Source of the DNA: SCUN01 sp964343975
Lineage (GTDB): Bacteria > Acidobacteriota > Vicinamibacteria > Vicinamibacterales > SCN-69-37
Direction: 5' to 3'
Assembly: GCA_964343975.1 (NCBI GenBank)
Contig: CAYFLU010000007.1
Span: 1 to 41,066, forward strand
DNA: 41,066 nucleotides
Of this stretch, positions 20,767 to 28,428 are shown in pieces; positions within the stretch are counted from its first letter, which is position 1, and every line of letters starts with the position of its first letter. The position numbers and the translations under genes were made by a program. A model generated the notes under the pieces. It was not told where the DNA came from and searched no databases. It worked only from the letters and a program-made list of their open reading frames with translations.

Positions 20767-21855
20767 TCAGCGCTCGATCTCGATGTTGGCGCCGTCAGGC
20801 ACGGCCTCGGCGCCGAGCAACACGACCTTGTCGCCTTCCGACACGCCTTCGAGAATCTGCGTGAGCACGCGATTGGCGAGGCCGATCTTCACGATCTTCT
20901 TGTGCGCCTTGTTGTCGCTGCCAGCGACGATCACGAAGATCTCGTCGCCTTCACGGCCGATGGCCGCGCTCGACACGACGAGCACGTCTTTGCGCTGCTC
21001 GGTCGTGATCTCGATCTGCACCGGCGTGCCCACCGCGAGCGTCGCGGCGCTCGTGCCTTTCGGCAACGACACACGCACGTCACCAGCGGCAATCGCCACG
21101 TCGACAACGGGCGGACGGCTCACGACGGCGCCGTCGAGCGACGTGGCCGTCGCCGGCGTCAGCACTTTCGCGCTGCGGCCGAGGGCAATCTTCGCCAGAT
21201 CCGACACGGGCACCGACGCCAGCGCCTCGATGCGCGACGGATCGACGATACGCATGACGGGGTCGCTGGCGGAGGCTTCCACCATGTCGCCCGCGCTGTG
21301 CATGCGCTTGGCCACGATGCCGTTGAAGCGCGCGCGAACGGTGAGGCGCTGCTCAAGCAGCGCCACCGCCTCCTGCGAGCTCTTCGCCTGCACGGACGCG
21401 GCTTCCGCCTCCGCGAGTTCGCGCGTCGCATCGTCAAGCTCGCGCTGTGAGGCAATGCCGCGCTCGACGAGGCCCTTGAGGCGCGTGGACGCCGTGCGCG
21501 CGTTCTGCACGCGCGCGGCCGTGGCGGTGACCTCGGCCTTGCGGGCGGCGATGTCGGTGATGAGCGACGGCACCTCGAAGCGCACGAGCACGTCGCCTTC
21601 CTTCACCGCGTCGCCTTCGGCTTTGGTCAGTTCGACGATGCGCGCGGTTTCGGGGGCAGTGATGAGCCAGTCGGCGCCCGGCGCGGGCGCGATCACGCCG
21701 GCGACGGTGATCGTGCTCGTCACCGTGCCTTTGGCGGCGGAATCCACGCGCACGGCGACGGGTTCAGCCGTCGGCGTGGACTCGACAGAGGGCTTGCTGC
21801 AGGCGGCGGTGACGACGAGCGCGCCGGTGACAAGGAACGTGAGGAGTCTCTTCAT
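20767..21855 (-). CDS. RND efflux periplasmic adaptor lipoprotein
   Basis: This is a 362-aa membrane-fusion protein. The lipoprotein signal MKRLLTFLVTGALVVTAAC places the lipidated Cys at residue 19. It is followed by a lipoyl half-motif (APETARIVELTKAEGDAV), a coiled-coil hairpin rich in Ala/Arg/Glu (about 115-165), the second lipoyl half (VRARFNGIVAKRMHSAGDMV) and beta-barrel and membrane-proximal domains. It bridges the inner-membrane pump (next gene) and the outer-membrane channel (previous gene). Its start codon overlaps the stop of the channel gene (ATGA), so translation is coupled. Confidence 0.93.
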   Translation of the reverse strand: MKRLLTFLVTGALVVTAACSKPSVESTPTAEPVAVRVDSAAKGTVTSTITVAGVIAPAPGADWLITAPETARIVELTKAEGDAVKEGDVLVRFEVPSLITDIAARKAEVTATAARVQNARTASTRLKGLVERGIASQRELDDATRELAEAEAASVQAKSSQEAVALLEQRLTVRARFNGIVAKRMHSAGDMVEASASDPVMRIVDPSRIEALASVPVSDLAKIALGRSAKVLTPATATSLDGAVVSRPPVVDVAIAAGDVRVSLPKGTSAATLAVGTPVQIEITTEQRKDVLVVSSAAIGREGDEIFVIVAGSDNKAHKKIVKIGLANRVLTQILEGVSEGDKVVLLGAEAVPDGANIEIER

Positions 21856-23093
21856 TTGATGGCCACGCCCATGGCGCGCTCGACGTCGGCGAGCGCGAGT
21901 TGGTAGTCGAGTGCGGCGTCGAGCGCGCGGTACCGCATCGTGCGCGACGACTGCAGGGTCTGGAGCAGGGCCGCGAGATTCGACTGCCCTGAGCGATAGG
22001 AGTCTTCCGCCATGCGCTCGACGTCGAGCGCGCGCGGCAGGATGTCTTTCTCGAAGCGGTCGAGCTGCGCTTCGGCGGCGGCGGCACGGGCGCGCGCCTC
22101 GGCGACGTGCCCCGTGATGTCGGCCAGGATGGCGGCACGCTCGGCGCGGAGGCGCGAGAGTTCAGCCTCCTCAACGGCCACACCCGCCTGGTGCTGGGTG
22201 AAGAGCGGCACGGTGAAGGCGGCCGTGGCGCGCCAGCCCGTGCTGAATTCGTCGGGCACGCCCGTCGTGACGCCGCCGCCGACGGTGACGTCGGGCGTCT
22301 TCATGGCCGCCGCGAGCGCGCGACGCGCGGTTTGCGTGGCGATGTCGGCGTCGATGGCCGCCAGATCAGTGCTGGCGGCATTGGCGCGCGCGAGCAGCGC
22401 ATCGGCGCCAGGCAGGCCGCGCGTGGCCAGCGCTTCGGTCGCCGCCACGGGCGTCGCCGGCGCACGGCCGAGGAGCGTGTTCAGTGCGGCGCGATTGGCC
22501 GCGACAGCGGCGACCGCGGTCGTCATGTCGTTGTCGGCCGCCGCGAGTTCGAGCTCGGCCTGCAGCAGTTCGAGACGCGGCGCATCGCCGAGCGAGAGTC
22601 GCGTGGCGGCCGCGTCACGCGCACGCGCCGAGAGCGCGCGCAGGTCGGCGGCAGCATCGGCCCGCGCCTGTGCGGCGGCCAGTGCGAAGTAGGCGCGGCG
22701 CACATCGTTGGTCAGAGTGAACGTCTCTTGCGCGAGCGCGGCCTCGCCCGAGGTCGCGGTTGCGCGGGCCACATCGATGCGGCGGCCGCGCTGGCCGCCG
22801 ATCTCGAGCGGAATCGCCACCGAGAAGTTGTGGCGCGGAAAGTCGCGATTGAACTCGTAGGAGATTTCGGGATTCGGCCGTTCGGCGGCGACGGCCACGC
22901 CGGCGGCGTCCACCGGGCGCTTGAGGCGCGCGGCCTGCAGATGCGGATTCTGCGCGAGCGCCATGGCGACGGCCGCCTCGAGCGAGAGCCCGCCTTCGGG
23001 GGCGCGTGTTTGCGCAAACGCCGCGCTGCGGGTCACGAGGGTGACCAGCAGCGCGGCGAAGAGAACCGTCGTGGTGGAGCGACGCACCGCCAT
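21852..23093 (-). CDS. TolC-family outer-membrane efflux protein
   Basis: The protein (413 aa) has a signal peptide (MAVRRSTTTVLFAALLVTLV, ending AAFAQ) and two repeats of the outer-membrane-factor fold. The first begins at LSLEAAVAMALAQNPHLQAARL and the last part contains AEDSYRSGQSNLAALLQTLQ and ALDYQLALADVERAMG, the usual end of TolC proteins. I chose the ATG at 23093 because it begins the signal peptide; an upstream ATG at 23162 would overlap the preceding gene. It forms the trimeric exit duct for the adjacent RND pump. It starts 10 nt after the YVTN protein gene. Confidence 0.9.
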   Translation of the reverse strand: MAVRRSTTTVLFAALLVTLVTRSAAFAQTRAPEGGLSLEAAVAMALAQNPHLQAARLKRPVDAAGVAVAAERPNPEISYEFNRDFPRHNFSVAIPLEIGGQRGRRIDVARATATSGEAALAQETFTLTNDVRRAYFALAAAQARADAAADLRALSARARDAAATRLSLGDAPRLELLQAELELAAADNDMTTAVAAVAANRAALNTLLGRAPATPVAATEALATRGLPGADALLARANAASTDLAAIDADIATQTARRALAAAMKTPDVTVGGGVTTGVPDEFSTGWRATAAFTVPLFTQHQAGVAVEEAELSRLRAERAAILADITGHVAEARARAAAAEAQLDRFEKDILPRALDVERMAEDSYRSGQSNLAALLQTLQSSRTMRYRALDAALDYQLALADVERAMGVAIK

Positions 23094-23103
23094 CGTGCGG
23101 AGT

Positions 23104-24135
23104 TTACTTGGGTCCGTAGACGAGCACGTGGAACGAATCCGGCAGGGCCGTCGCGCGCGCACCCGCCTTGGCGTTCGGATCGGCGGCCGCGTACTTCACG
23201 GTTGCCGTGTAGAGCCGATGCGTCACCGGGTCGATCGTCATCGTCCGCGCGCCGCGTGCGGTGTCGATCGTCTGGAGCGGCGTGAGCTTGTCGCCCGCGA
23301 TCGTCAGCACCGAGATGTGGCCGTCCGAGCACGAGGCGAACGCGCGGCCGAGGCCGCTGTCGATCCAGGTGGCATCAGAACCCGTGCACGTCGGCGCGCT
23401 CGCAACCACCTTGCCCGTCGCCGCATCCATCATCACCATCGTCGGCGCGTCACCGCCCGTGACGAAGATGCGATGCGTCTTCGCATCGATCGCCATGCCG
23501 GTCGGCGCCTTGGCGGGCGCCACCTTGTAGTTGCCGACGACCTTGTAGGTGTTCATGTCGATCACTTCGATCGAGTCGGTGTCTTCGAGGTTCACGAACA
23601 CCTTGCCGAGGCCCGGGTCCGCCTGGCCGGTTTCCGCGGTGCCGGACAGCGGAATCGTCGCGGCGACCTTGCCGGTCTGCGCGTCGATCACCGTCACCGA
23701 CTTGCCGGTGTGATTGAACGACCACACCATCTTCTTCGTGGCCTCGTACATGATCGCGTCGGGGTTGGCGCCCGTCTCGACCTTCATGACCGTCGTGAAG
23801 TCTTTCGCGTTCACGATGCTGACCTTGTTGTCGGCGCCGTTGGACGTGAACACGCGACCGAGGTCCGGCGCGATCGCGATGCCGTGAATGCCCGGCGTGT
23901 CAGCGATACGACCAATGATCTTGTTGGTCGCCGTGTCGATCACGACGGCTTCTGTGCCGTGCGACACGTAGAGGCGCTTGTTGGCGCCATCCGCGGTGAG
24001 GTAGTCGAAGCGACCGGGACCGCCGATCTGGATGTCGGCGACGGACACATACGGACCGTCCGCGGCCTGCAGGCCAGTGAGAGCAAGCGTGCAGATCGCG
24101 GCAACGGCGACCTGACGACGATCAAACAAGGACAT
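23104..24135 (-). CDS. Exported YVTN-family beta-propeller protein
   Basis: This 343-aa exported protein has a signal peptide (MSLFDRRQVAVAAICTLALTGLQA) followed by about seven beta-propeller blades of the YncE/YVTN type, for example KRLYVSHGTEAVVIDTATNK, LGRVFTSNGADNKVSIVNAK and HRIFVTGGDAPTMVMMDAAT. These proteins bind partners or DNA/metal in the periplasm and have no catalytic residues that I can identify. It is the first gene of the efflux operon, 10 nt from the outer-membrane factor, which suggests a sensing or accessory role in that efflux process (inference). Its promoter region is shared with the divergent phe leader. Confidence 0.87.
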   Translation of the reverse strand: MSLFDRRQVAVAAICTLALTGLQAADGPYVSVADIQIGGPGRFDYLTADGANKRLYVSHGTEAVVIDTATNKIIGRIADTPGIHGIAIAPDLGRVFTSNGADNKVSIVNAKDFTTVMKVETGANPDAIMYEATKKMVWSFNHTGKSVTVIDAQTGKVAATIPLSGTAETGQADPGLGKVFVNLEDTDSIEVIDMNTYKVVGNYKVAPAKAPTGMAIDAKTHRIFVTGGDAPTMVMMDAATGKVVASAPTCTGSDATWIDSGLGRAFASCSDGHISVLTIAGDKLTPLQTIDTARGARTMTIDPVTHRLYTATVKYAAADPNAKAGARATALPDSFHVLVYGPK

Positions 24136-24202
24136 AGGGACTCCGTCGAAGGAAAAAGACTCCGCATTAAAGCACATGAAAATGAAAGCTACATGAATGC
24201 CA

Positions 24203-24232
24203 TTGACGCTGGCGGATCGGTACGGCTAGCCT
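24203..24232 (+). promoter_or_regulatory. Candidate sigma70 promoter of the phe leader operon
   Basis: TTGACG at 24203-24208, 18 nt, TAGCCT at 24227-24232. This would start transcription near 24239, only a few bases before the leader ATG at 24242, so the leader ORF might be read from a leaderless or nearly leaderless transcript. No clear Shine-Dalgarno sequence precedes that ATG, which is consistent. The -10 is imperfect and the call is by eye. Confidence 0.45.
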
Positions 24233-24241
24233 AAGCACCTC

Positions 24242-24337
24242 ATGGTCACCAACACCCTGTCGCGCGTGCGTCTCGCCGTTGCGCTGGGTGTGTGCTCGTT
24301 TGCGTTTGCGTTTTATTACTTTTATCCGGTGAGCTGA
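24242..24337 (+). CDS. Phe/Tyr-rich leader peptide of the chorismate mutase-prephenate dehydratase operon
   Basis: A 31-codon ORF ends in SFAFAFYYFYPVS and stop. Four Phe and three Tyr lie within nine consecutive codons (24299-24325), and every Phe codon is TTT, although neighbouring genes strongly prefer TTC. This resembles E. coli PheL (a short peptide with a Phe run) and lies 38 nt upstream of an intrinsic terminator and 101 nt upstream of chorismate mutase. The first 18 codons are ordinary and include a short hydrophobic stretch. Function by analogy: ribosome stalling at Phe or Tyr codons when the charged tRNAs are scarce prevents termination. A small membrane peptide is the alternative reading, but the position and the attenuator make regulation much more likely. 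Confidence 0.8.
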   Translation: MVTNTLSRVRLAVALGVCSFAFAFYYFYPVS

Positions 24338-24340
24338 CGC

Positions 24341-24417
24341 GGCGGGCTGAACGACATTCCACTTCGGTAACTTCGAAGGCCCGCCTCCCGACAGGGACGC
24401 GGGCCTTCTGCTTTTTC
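24341..24417 (+). promoter_or_regulatory. Phe attenuator (antiterminator and intrinsic terminator)
   Basis: The terminator has stem GAAGGCCCGC (24375-24384) with GCGGGCCTTC (24399-24408), an inner TCCC/GGGA extension with a GACA loop, and then TGCTTTTTC. Upstream, GGCGGGCT (24341-24348) can pair with GGCCCGCC (24378-24385): seven Watson-Crick pairs and one G-U. That takes away the left arm of the terminator. A ribosome on the leader stop codon (24335-24337) would cover 24341-24348, whereas one stalled on the Phe/Tyr codons would leave it free. The geometry therefore fits classical attenuation. Pairing was worked out by eye. Confidence 0.8.
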
Positions 24418-24438
24418 AGGCACTAGAGGAGCAGAACC

Positions 24439-24753
24439 ATGCGAGAACCACACACGCACCACCTGATGACGACGCCGGCCACCGACCCGCTGGCCCAAAC
24501 ACGGCAGGACATCGACCGCATCGACGCCGTCCTCGTCGCCCTCTTGAGCGAGCGCACGCGTTTGGCCATGCACGCCGGGCGCGTCAAACAGGCCACCGGC
24601 CAGGACGTCGTCGTGCCCGCGCACGAACACGCAGTGCTCGAGCGCGTGCGCGGCTTGGCGCGCGGCCCACTCGACGCCGACGCGGCGGCGCGGATCTTCG
24701 CCCAGATCATTCACGAGACGCGGACACTGCAAACACAGGTGCGCGAGTCCTGA
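24439..24753 (+). CDS. Chorismate mutase (AroQ class)
   Basis: The 104-aa enzyme converts chorismate to prephenate, the first step of the Phe/Tyr branch. It is the all-helical AroQ fold: RQDIDRIDAVLVALLSERTRLAMHAGRVK carries the conserved Arg, Asp and Lys of the active site in helix 1, and the C-terminal helix has RIFAQIIHETRTLQ. There is a ~17-residue N-terminal extension before the domain. A clear ribosome-binding site (AGAGGAG, 24425-24431) precedes the ATG. The stop codon overlaps the start of prephenate dehydratase by one base, so the two activities, fused in the proteobacterial P-protein, are here separate but coupled. Transcription is likely governed by the upstream leader attenuator. 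Confidence 0.9.
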   Translation: MREPHTHHLMTTPATDPLAQTRQDIDRIDAVLVALLSERTRLAMHAGRVKQATGQDVVVPAHEHAVLERVRGLARGPLDADAAARIFAQIIHETRTLQTQVRES

Positions 24754-25613
24754 TGCCGGGCGAACTCCCGGCGTATCCGGTCACGGCCTATCAGGGTGTG
24801 CCCGGCGCCTTCAGCGAAGAAGCCGCCTGGGCCCTGACGAGCGCGGACGCCCGACTGCTGCCGTGTGCCACTCTCGCGGATGTGCGCGATGCGGTCGCCG
24901 ACGGCCGCGCGCAGCAAGCCGTGGTGCCCGTCGAGAACAGCCTCGCCGGCACGGTGCCGCGCGCGTACGAGCTGCTCGTCGATCACGCGCTCACGGCCGT
25001 GGCCGAAACGCGCGTGCGCATCGACCACATGCTGATCGCGCATCCGTCGGCCACGCTCGGCTCGATTCGGCAGGTGCATTCGCACCCGGTCGCGCTCGAG
25101 CAGTGCCGCCGCTTTGTCGTGGAACACGCCCTCGAGACCGTGCCGGCCTTCGACACCGCCGGCGCCGTGGCGATGGTCATGGCGGCAGCCAATCCGCACA
25201 CGGCCGCCATCGCGAGCCGCCGCGCCGCCGCCCTGCACGGCGCCGCGATCCTGGCCGAACGGATTCAGGACTTTCCGGAAAACTGGACGCGCTTTCTCAA
25301 GCTCGTGCCGCGCGGCGACACGGCACCCATGCGTGGCAACAAGGCCATCGCCTACTTCCGGCTGACGCACGAACCGGGATCACTGCACCGCATGCTCGCG
25401 GTCCTCGCCGCCGCCAACCTCAATCTCACGAAGATCGAGAGTCGACCGATCCCCGACCGCCCCTTCGAGTACGGGTTCATCGTGGAACTCGTGAGCCGGT
25501 CGGCGCTGGAATGGCGTGATGCGCTGGCGCCTGCCTGGAAAGTGAGCCTCGACGGCCGCGTGCTCGGCGCCTACACGACCCCGATCACTTCTTCGCCGCA
25601 GGCTTCGGCGTGA
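24753..25613 (+). CDS. pheA: Prephenate dehydratase
   Basis: The 286-aa enzyme decarboxylates and dehydrates prephenate to phenylpyruvate, committing it to phenylalanine. Visible family motifs are AYQGVPGAFSEEAA, VPVENSLAGTV, HSHPVALEQC, the catalytic NWTRF motif (about residue 180) and a C-terminal ACT domain with GSLHRMLAVLAAANLNLTKIESRP for feedback binding of Phe. The ACT domain ends near 275. It is translated together with chorismate mutase (one-base overlap). Its 3' end overlaps the convergent PepSY-like gene by 29 bp, so there is no room for a separate terminator. Confidence 0.95.
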   Translation: MPGELPAYPVTAYQGVPGAFSEEAAWALTSADARLLPCATLADVRDAVADGRAQQAVVPVENSLAGTVPRAYELLVDHALTAVAETRVRIDHMLIAHPSATLGSIRQVHSHPVALEQCRRFVVEHALETVPAFDTAGAVAMVMAAANPHTAAIASRRAAALHGAAILAERIQDFPENWTRFLKLVPRGDTAPMRGNKAIAYFRLTHEPGSLHRMLAVLAAANLNLTKIESRPIPDRPFEYGFIVELVSRSALEWRDALAPAWKVSLDGRVLGAYTTPITSSPQASA

Positions 25614-26058
25614 TCCACGTGCCGTCCGCCTTCAGCTCCACGGTCTTCACGGGCGCATTCTTGATCTGCAGTTCATAGGTCACTACGCCTTTGGTGGTGA
25701 CCTTCTCACTCACCGACACGGTGGCGGTCTTGTAGCGCGCCTTGATCGCGGCCAGCACGGGCGCGGGCACCGCGTCGACGTTGATGACTTCCTCCTCGAC
25801 GAGCAGGGTGCCGTCCGCGAGGTAGACCAGGTCCCGTCGCACACCGCGATCGGTGGTTTCGAGTTCGTACGTGATCTTGCCGTCCTCGACTTCCTTCGAG
25901 GCGTGCGTGACGGTGGCCGTGGGATACGCCTTCTGGAACGCCGCCGCGACGGCAGCCGGATAGTCCTTCGGTGCGGGTTTCGCCGCCGGCGCCGACTGCG
26001 CAACGAGCGACACACACGAGAACGCCACGAGCCACGTCGTGATGAGCGGTTGTTTCAT
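25585..26058 (-). CDS. Exported PepSY-like protein
   Basis: This 157-aa protein has a signal peptide (MKQPLITTWLVAFSCVSLVAQ) and two copies of a PepSY-like (beta-lactamase-inhibitor-like) module. The first is AAVAAAFQKAYPTATVTHASKEVEDGKITYELE, the second APVLAAIKARYKTATVSVSEKVTTKGVVTYELQ. Such periplasmic modules bind peptides or regulate proteases; no enzyme residues are seen. A strong ribosome-binding site (GAAGGAGA) fixes the start at 26058. It is divergent from, and shares a 73-bp promoter region with, an OmpR/sensor-kinase pair, an arrangement suggesting that it belongs to that regulon (inference). Confidence 0.8.
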   Translation of the reverse strand: MKQPLITTWLVAFSCVSLVAQSAPAAKPAPKDYPAAVAAAFQKAYPTATVTHASKEVEDGKITYELETTDRGVRRDLVYLADGTLLVEEEVINVDAVPAPVLAAIKARYKTATVSVSEKVTTKGVVTYELQIKNAPVKTVELKADGTWITPKPAAKK

Positions 26059-26131
26059 GAACCGGTCTCCTTCTCCATCGGCAGTGGACCACACGAACAT
26101 GAAACAGACCTGAAGAGCGCGGCCACGCGCC

Positions 26132-26830
26132 ATGAGCGACAATGTCGGCATGCGCCTCCTCTACGTCGAAGACGACGCCCGCATGCGCGCACTCGTGCGG
26201 AGCGGACTCACGGAGGAGGGCTACACCGTGCTCGAATCGGCCGACGGAGACCAGGCGTTGGCGGAGGCCGCGCGAGGCGGTGTCGATGTCGTCGTGCTCG
26301 ACATCATGTTGCCCGGCCGGTCGGGCATCGACGTCGTCCGTGCGCTGCGGGCGCGTGGCGATGCCGTCCCCGTGCTGCTGCTCACGGCCAAAGACACGCA
26401 GGCGGATGTCGTCGCGGGGCTCGATGCCGGCGCGGACGACTACCTGACGAAGCCGTTTTCGTTCGAAGTGCTGCTCGCACGACTCCGCGCCCTGGCCCGC
26501 CGGGCACAACTGACGCAGGGCCGCGTGCTGCGCGTGGCCGACCTCGAACTCGATCACGGCGGCCACACCGTGAAGCGGGGCGGCCGCATCGTTGCACTCA
26601 CGCCGACCGAATTCCGGCTGCTCGAATGTCTCATGCGGCGCGCCGGACGCGTGGCCACGCGACGCGCGATCATCGAGCATCTGTGGGGATTTGGCCGCGA
26701 CGTCGAGGAGAACACGCTCGACGCGTTCGTGCGATTGCTGCGGCAGAAACTGGAGCGTCGGGATCTGCCGCCCCTGATCCACACCGTCAGAGGCGTGGGG
26801 TATCGCGTGGGCAGCGAGGCCGACGCATGA
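26132..26830 (+). CDS. OmpR-family response regulator
   Basis: The 232-aa regulator has an N-terminal receiver (LLYVEDDARMRALVRSG; phosphoacceptor Asp in VVVLDIMLPGRSG; Lys in DDYLTKPFSFEVLLARLRAL) and a C-terminal winged-helix DNA-binding domain (LTPTEFRLLECLMRRAGRV ... ENTLDAFVRLLRQKLE ... IHTVRGVGYRVG). An alternative start at 26150 would remove six residues. The stop overlaps the sensor-kinase start (ATGA at 26827-26830), so they form a classical two-component pair. The divergent PepSY-like gene is the obvious candidate target. Confidence 0.95.
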   Translation: MSDNVGMRLLYVEDDARMRALVRSGLTEEGYTVLESADGDQALAEAARGGVDVVVLDIMLPGRSGIDVVRALRARGDAVPVLLLTAKDTQADVVAGLDAGADDYLTKPFSFEVLLARLRALARRAQLTQGRVLRVADLELDHGGHTVKRGGRIVALTPTEFRLLECLMRRAGRVATRRAIIEHLWGFGRDVEENTLDAFVRLLRQKLERRDLPPLIHTVRGVGYRVGSEADA

Positions 26831-28397
26831 GACGGCTGTCGATTCGCGCACGATTGACGGCGTGGTATGCCGGCGCCGTCGGCGCGGCGCTCGCGCTGAC
26901 GATTGCGACCATCTGGATCGCGATCCTGCACGGCATCGCGACGGGCACCGACCAGCGCATCGCGGCGCAGCGCGACGGCATCGAGCGTTTCGCCACGGGG
27001 CTCGAGCCGGATCTGACCGTCGCCGCGGAGGCGGAGGAGTATCGCGAGTACGGCGACGTGTCGCTGAACGACACCCTGTTTCAAGTCAATCGGCCGGATG
27101 GGTATCTGCTGTACGCGCCGGCCGTGCCCGGCTGGACGGACGTGGTCGCGCGCACGCAGCAACAACCGGGGGTGTCGCTACCGGTGACGATCGGCGGACA
27201 ACCCTACCGCGCACGGGCCGTGACATTCTCCGGACGCGCCGGCACGTATCGCGCCGTCTTTGCCATCTCACTCGCGTCGTCGCACAACGCGCTGGCGTCG
27301 GCGGCCTCGCTGCTGCGGTGGTTGATCCCGGTCCTTGCGGTAATCTCGGGCGTCTGCGGCTACTTCGTGAGCGCGCGGGCGCTACGCCCAATCGAGGCCC
27401 TCACCCGCGCCGCCGCATCGATCGATGTCGGACATCTCGACCAGCGGCTCGACGTGGGCGACACCAGCGACGAACTGCAGCGGCTCGCGGCGACCTTCAA
27501 CGGCATGCTCGACCGGCTGCAGGCCGGGGTCTCCGAGATCGCCAACTTCACGTCGGAGGCGTCACACGAACTGCGCACACCGGTCTCGCTGATCCGCACG
27601 ACGGCGGAACTGGCGCTTCGACGCGCACGCTCCGTGCAGGAGTACGAAGCGGCCCTGACGGACGTCCTCGCGCATTCCACCCGCCTCAGCGCGCTCGTGT
27701 CCGACCTCCTCACGATGGCGCGCGCGGACGCGGGCGTGGAGGATGCGCCGTTCGAAGCCGTGGATCTGGGCACGCTGGTGACCAATGTGGTCGCTCGGCA
27801 GTGGCCGGAAGACGGCCGGGTGTCGACGCGTGTGACCGCCGCACCCGTCCTGGGACGTCCCGCGCAGCTCGAGCGATTGATCGCGATTCTCGTCGACAAC
27901 GCGACGAAGTATTCGCCCGCGCCGGCGCCGATTGTTGTGTCGACGTCGGTGGATGCGACCGGCGCCTCGTTGGCCGTCGAGGATCGGGGGATCGGCATTG
28001 CGGAAACAGAGCAGGCTCGGCTCTTCGAGCGCTTCTTCCGCACACAGGCCGCACGCGCCTCGACCATCGACGGCCACGGCCTCGGGCTGGCCATCGCCAG
28101 CCACATCGTCCGGCGCCACGGCGGGACGATCACGGTCGAGTCGCCCNNNNNNNNNNNNNNNNNNNNNNNNNNNNNNNNNNNNNNNNNNNNNNNNNNNNNN
28201 NNNNNNNNNNNNNNNNNNNNNNNNNNNNNNNNNNNNNNNNNNNNNNCATCGCCAGCCACATCGTCCGGCGCCACGGCGGGACGATCACGGTCGAGTCGCC
28301 CATCTGCGATGACCCCCAGCGCCCAGGCGCACGGTTCGTGGTGCGCTTGCCCGGCCTCGGATCTGTCACGCCACACGCCATTTCCGCATCTCATTGA
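26827..28397 (+). CDS. Sensor histidine kinase (intact once a false gap duplication is removed)
   Basis: This is a membrane sensor kinase paired with the preceding OmpR regulator. It has TM1 (about 11-35), a periplasmic domain (about 36-150), TM2 (about 160-182), HAMP (ARALRPIEALTRAAASIDVG), HisKA with FTSEASHELRTPVSLIR and an ATPase domain with LVDNATKYSPAP, EDRGIGI and GHGLGLAIASHIVRRHGG. A 100-N gap splits it, but 28092-28146 and 28247-28301 are the same 55 bp. Deleting the gap with one copy gives a clean 471-aa protein ending in SVTPHAISASH. I therefore call the gene whole. Confidence 0.92.
28092..28301. repeat. Exact 55-bp duplication flanking a 100-N gap
   Basis: 28092-28146 and 28247-28301 are identical and are separated only by 100 N (28147-28246). 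An overlap of exactly 55 bp fits two contig ends sharing one assembly k-mer that the scaffolder did not merge. It lies within the ATPase domain of the sensor kinase and repeats its coding sequence in frame when collapsed. Confidence 0.97.
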
Positions 28398-28428
28398 GGT
28401 CATGTTCCTCGAACCTCGAAAGGACCCC

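Noticed and set aside
24242..24337. Leader ORF as a small functional membrane peptide
   Set aside because: It has a hydrophobic stretch, but the Phe/Tyr run, the TTT codon bias and the adjacent antiterminator/terminator before Phe-pathway genes fit a leader peptide better.
28147..28246. Split or frameshifted sensor kinase
   Set aside because: The break is explained by a duplicated 55-bp overlap around artificial Ns; the collapsed sequence is intact.
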